Assembly: GCA_036244855.1 (NCBI GenBank)
Contig: BQKZ01000362.1
Span: forward strand, 4,497-68,496
Reading direction: 5' to 3'
DNA: 64,000 nt
Origin: Temnopleurus reevesii
Taxonomy: Eukaryota; Echinodermata; Echinoidea; Temnopleuroida; Temnopleuridae
Part shown: positions 61,263 to 64,000 of the stretch, in pieces
Layout of the letters: every line of letters starts with the position of its first letter
How positions within the stretch are numbered: the stretch's first letter is position 1
Position numbers and translations under genes: made by a program
The notes under the pieces: generated by a model
Seen by the model: the letters and a program-made list of their open reading frames with translations, nothing else
The model's database searches: none
Told to the model about the DNA's origin: nothing

Positions 61263-62597
61263 ATGAAGCTCTCCTCATCACTCACCAACCTCAGTGAGGA
61301 ACAAGCCATCATCATCATAATGCAAGAATCAACAGCCACACCCACCTCCCAGCTCCTTCATAGCAATGATAGCGGACAAGACATCCCAAGCACTCTCTTC
61401 CCCGAGGATGCCGAGTCTGAGTGGGGTTTCCAGTCGTACATCGCACTGGGCATCATCTTCATCCTGATGACCATCACCTTCATCGGCAACATCCTCATCA
61501 TCGTCTCGGTTGCTAAGTTCAAGAGGTTACAGATCCCGCCCAACTATATTCTGGTGAACCTTGCAGTGGCTGACATTGGTGTAGCCATCATGACTCTTAT
61601 CCTATTTGCGTTCAACTTCTTGAGTGAGACAGGAGGTATCCTCTGCCTGATGCCGTACTGCCTCATGTCTCTCTTCAGTGGCGTCTCGGTGCTTAATCTG
61701 AGCATCATCGCCTATGACCGTTACTCCGCTCTGGTTGAACCCCTCAAGTACTCATCACGTATCACCTCTGTTCACATCGCTGTGATCTGAATCCTTGTGT
61801 GGATCTATGTCACAGTCATCTCTGTGATCCCTCTCATTGGTTGGTTCATCCCACTTCCTGGATCCAGCATGGAGATGCTTTGTGAGCTCAACTTCTATCA
61901 CAACTACACTTCCCTTGCTCAGGTCATAGCCATCTTCTTACCCGCTCTGGTCTGTATGTTCTTCTGCTACTGTCGCGTCATGCTGGTCGCCAGGCACCAT
62001 ACCAGAGCCATTTCAGCTGTACAGTTCTCCTTATTCCCTGGTGCCATCAAAAACTATAACACTTTTAAAGGAAGCAAGTACTGGAGGACACTTGCTCTTA
62101 TTCTCGGGGTGTTTACATTAACATGGGGAACATTCATCACAACTGTAGTTGTTGAAGTCTTCTGTGAAGCATGTGCTAAATTCTTGACAATGCATAACTA
62201 TTCTGGACTATTGCTCCTGCTGAATAGCTGCCTCAATCCCTGGGTATATGCCTTACGCAATCAGGACTTCCGTGCAGCATTCAAGCGGATCCTCAGGTGC
62301 TTCTGGAGGCCATGCAAGAAGGCCTCAAAGCGGTCCAACACCAGTACAGTCAGTGAGCGAAGGAACTCTCGTATGTCTGTTGCTCTGAGCAGGACAAACA
62401 GTCTGTGTGGTAATCTGCAAGCTCTTCAGATGCTGTATGAGCAAGAGATGGCACTCAAGAACAATAACCAGACAGACTTTAAAGATGGTGAAGTAGAAAC
62501 CAGACAAACATCCATAGGTAACAGCAAGATATCTGTTCAGAAGGATGAAGAGACAGAAGTCGAGGTGCCTTCAAGGACGCCGATACAAGAAGTTTGA
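61263..62597 (+). CDS. GPR119-like class A GPCR, interrupted by one in-frame TGA
   Basis: Rhodopsin-family receptor in the plasma membrane, 444 codons plus stop with codon 176 a TGA (61788-61790). ATG at 61263 is the first after an in-frame TGA (61254-61256) and 96 nt after the acceptor. Seven helices are visible: N76 (1.50) in FIGNILIIVSV; D104 (2.50) in NLAVAD; C128 (3.25); DRY at 152-154; W180 (4.50); C207 in loop 2; P227 (5.50); W288 (6.48); NPWVY at 325-329. The N-terminus has sequons at N9 and N35. The tail has cysteines at 346 and 351 and a PKA-type RRNS at 366-369. Residue 135 (3.32) is Met, so it is not aminergic; 319 (7.43) is Leu, so not an opsin. T290 replaces the usual Pro 6.50. 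From memory, LNLAVAD, FxLxWxxFxxTxxV, VxCExC and NSxLNPxxYA agree with GPR119, a Gs-coupled lipid-amide receptor; the ligand here is unknown. Both sides of the TGA stay in one frame with coding character, so it may be a recent null, a polymorphism or an error. Confidence 0.85.
61788..61790 (+). other. In-frame TGA in helix 4 of the GPCR
   Basis: The codon lies between HIAVI and ILVWIYVTV at position 4.46, four residues before W4.50. Helix 4 is otherwise complete through P190 and the GW that follows. Frame is unchanged on both sides, so this is a single substitution rather than an indel. Confidence 0.95.
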
Positions 62598-64000
62598 ACA
62601 TAATGAGATTGAGTCATGGATCTTTTGTATGGTCTTCCAGGCCTTTACTTACTGTATGTGAAGCAGAAGAAACTTAAAATCAAGTGTTCATACACTAATT
62701 TTATTAGCACAGTACTTGATTAATAAACCTTAAAAAGGATTTACAAAGAGTAGATCTCTAAAACACCACCAAGGTACTGACTGAAATCAATGCCAGTAAA
62801 CAGAAGTACACTTTTTCTAGATCCTGATACATTCTTTATTCAAATAAAACTAAAGTGGAAATAGAGTCACAATGTTAGCCACATCGTCTATGAATGATAC
62901 TTTATTTTATACATATCAGGTGCAGTCAATTAGTGTCAATTTCTGTTTGCCTCAGAATTTATGTCTTCAGAAACAACTGAATCAGCATTCAAAAGTCGAA
63001 TAGCCGAGCAGATTTTTTTTAGTGAAAACAAGCATTGAAGTGAAGTTAAAGTTTGGGCAAACGACTGATGTTCTTAAGAACAACAGGTGGTAGTATACTT
63101 TATTGTGAAGTTTAATCAAATGTGGGAAAGCCAAGAATGTATTCAGTTTCTATTTGACTTCATTCAGACCACTCTAGTCATTTTACAGCATAGATGGTCA
63201 ATTGGCTTTACATGAAGGCTTTATTTAAGGTTTGGTGTAAATGTTGATTCATTAATCCAGATTGTTTCTGAATAGGCAGCAATCATGCAGATATGGACAT
63301 AGGTTAGTGTTTCATATTCTTGCTAAGGTTTGTTTTGACTTGGTGCTATACTATAATGATGAGGTTTTGATTTGAGTTCTGCATCTTGAATTTATTCTTG
63401 AAGTCGTCTCATGACAACATGGAGGTTGATTTATTTTCATGGCAAGAAAAGTGATGTATGTGCAATCTTGTTCTCAAATGTTTGTACCAAAGATCATGTT
63501 ACTTAGAAAATTGATTGAAATGTATAGATTTCTTCTATGTTCTTTGATGTAATGTGTGTTTTACCTGGTGATTAATTAAAAATAATGCATTTTGCTTTTC
63601 TACAGTCAATAGCCTGCAGTAAAATGTATGTGGTATTGAAAAATATATACACTGTATATTTTTTTAGATAACCTAGAAAGAAAGTTTTTGAAATACTTCA
63701 AAGGATGCCCAATTACCCAACCATGGGTGAAGTAGAACTTTTTGTAAATATCACAGAATTTATTTTAGAAGAGTGATGCCAATATTTGCCAAAATTTAAG
63801 ACATGCTATGTGTTAAATAAAATGCATTGACCTTCTCTTTGAATCCTCAATGTACAGTATCCAGAACCTGCATACAGTAGGCTTTCAACCTGTATGGTTA
63901 AACTCCTTGAAAATATCAAGTTAAGTGTGAACATCGCACTTTTTGCTAGAAGAAATGATTTCTGTGTTGTTTTATATATTAAATATTTTTGATAGTTTTT
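62598..64000 (+). other. 3' UTR and downstream sequence of the GPCR
   Basis: AT-rich, with no further exon. Possible cleavage signals are AATAAA at 62722-62727, 62843-62848 and 63816-63821; the true 3' end cannot be chosen from sequence. Confidence 0.45.
62722..62727 (+). terminator. Possible polyadenylation signal AATAAA, first after the GPCR stop
   Basis: 125 nt after the stop codon. Two further AATAAA (62843, 63816) could extend the UTR. Confidence 0.4.

Noticed and set aside
61788..61790. TGA read as selenocysteine
   Set aside because: A membrane-helix position with no cysteine or redox context, and no SECIS element could be identified by eye in the 3' region.
61263..62597. Opsin or biogenic-amine receptor identity for the GPCR
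   Set aside because: Leu instead of Lys at 7.43 excludes an opsin; Met instead of Asp at 3.32 argues against an aminergic receptor.

Overview
The window looks like AT-rich draft genomic DNA from a marine deuterostome, most likely an echinoderm of sea-urchin type. The basis is indirect: long introns with GT-AG signals, tRNA-derived SINEs, many small inverted-repeat DNA transposons, Penelope-type hammerhead sequence, and an intronless rhodopsin-family receptor. There are no bacterial features (operons, ribosome binding sites, CRISPR). One run of Ns (21614-21900) and one single N (27493) mark it as an assembly scaffold.

The only gene that can be named is at the right end: a class A GPCR on the + strand (61263-62597) that most resembles GPR119 (glucose-dependent insulinotropic receptor). 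Its reading frame is intact over 445 codons except for one in-frame TGA in transmembrane helix 4. A CCAAT-containing region and a possible untranslated first exon ending at a clean GTAAGT donor (55834) lie 5.3 kb upstream of the acceptor at 61165-61166.

The rest is mostly intron or intergenic DNA. The best internal coding exon is 37795-37943 (+). Weaker exons at 8031-8095, 13556-13611, 24742-24833 and 32179-32225 (+) may belong to the same gene; the phases of the last three + exons fit together. On the - strand, exon-like blocks at 19465-19572 and 18410-18524 (phase-compatible, ending in a stop) and at 16616-16723 and 16163-16270 (phase-compatible) suggest a nested gene or genes. Another block lies at 4402-4567. 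None of these exon proteins was recognised; they rest on splice signals and open frame only.

Repeats are the other main content. There is a piggyBac-type MITE with TTAA ends (2332-2842) and a long-TIR MITE with 74-bp arms (43724-44037). A TTA-flanked PIF/Harbinger-type MITE (47231-47406) has a second decayed copy at 31485-31655. A TA-flanked foldback (30208-30361) sits inside a ~120-bp tandem array (29707-30390). Hammerhead-ribozyme cores occur at 24510-24543 and as a head-to-head pair at 49181-49266. Other items are three minus-oriented and one plus-oriented tRNA-derived SINEs, a 148-bp tandem duplication (15196-15491), a near-perfect 109-bp hairpin (50892-51000), and a pair of 24-bp palindromes (1397-1463).
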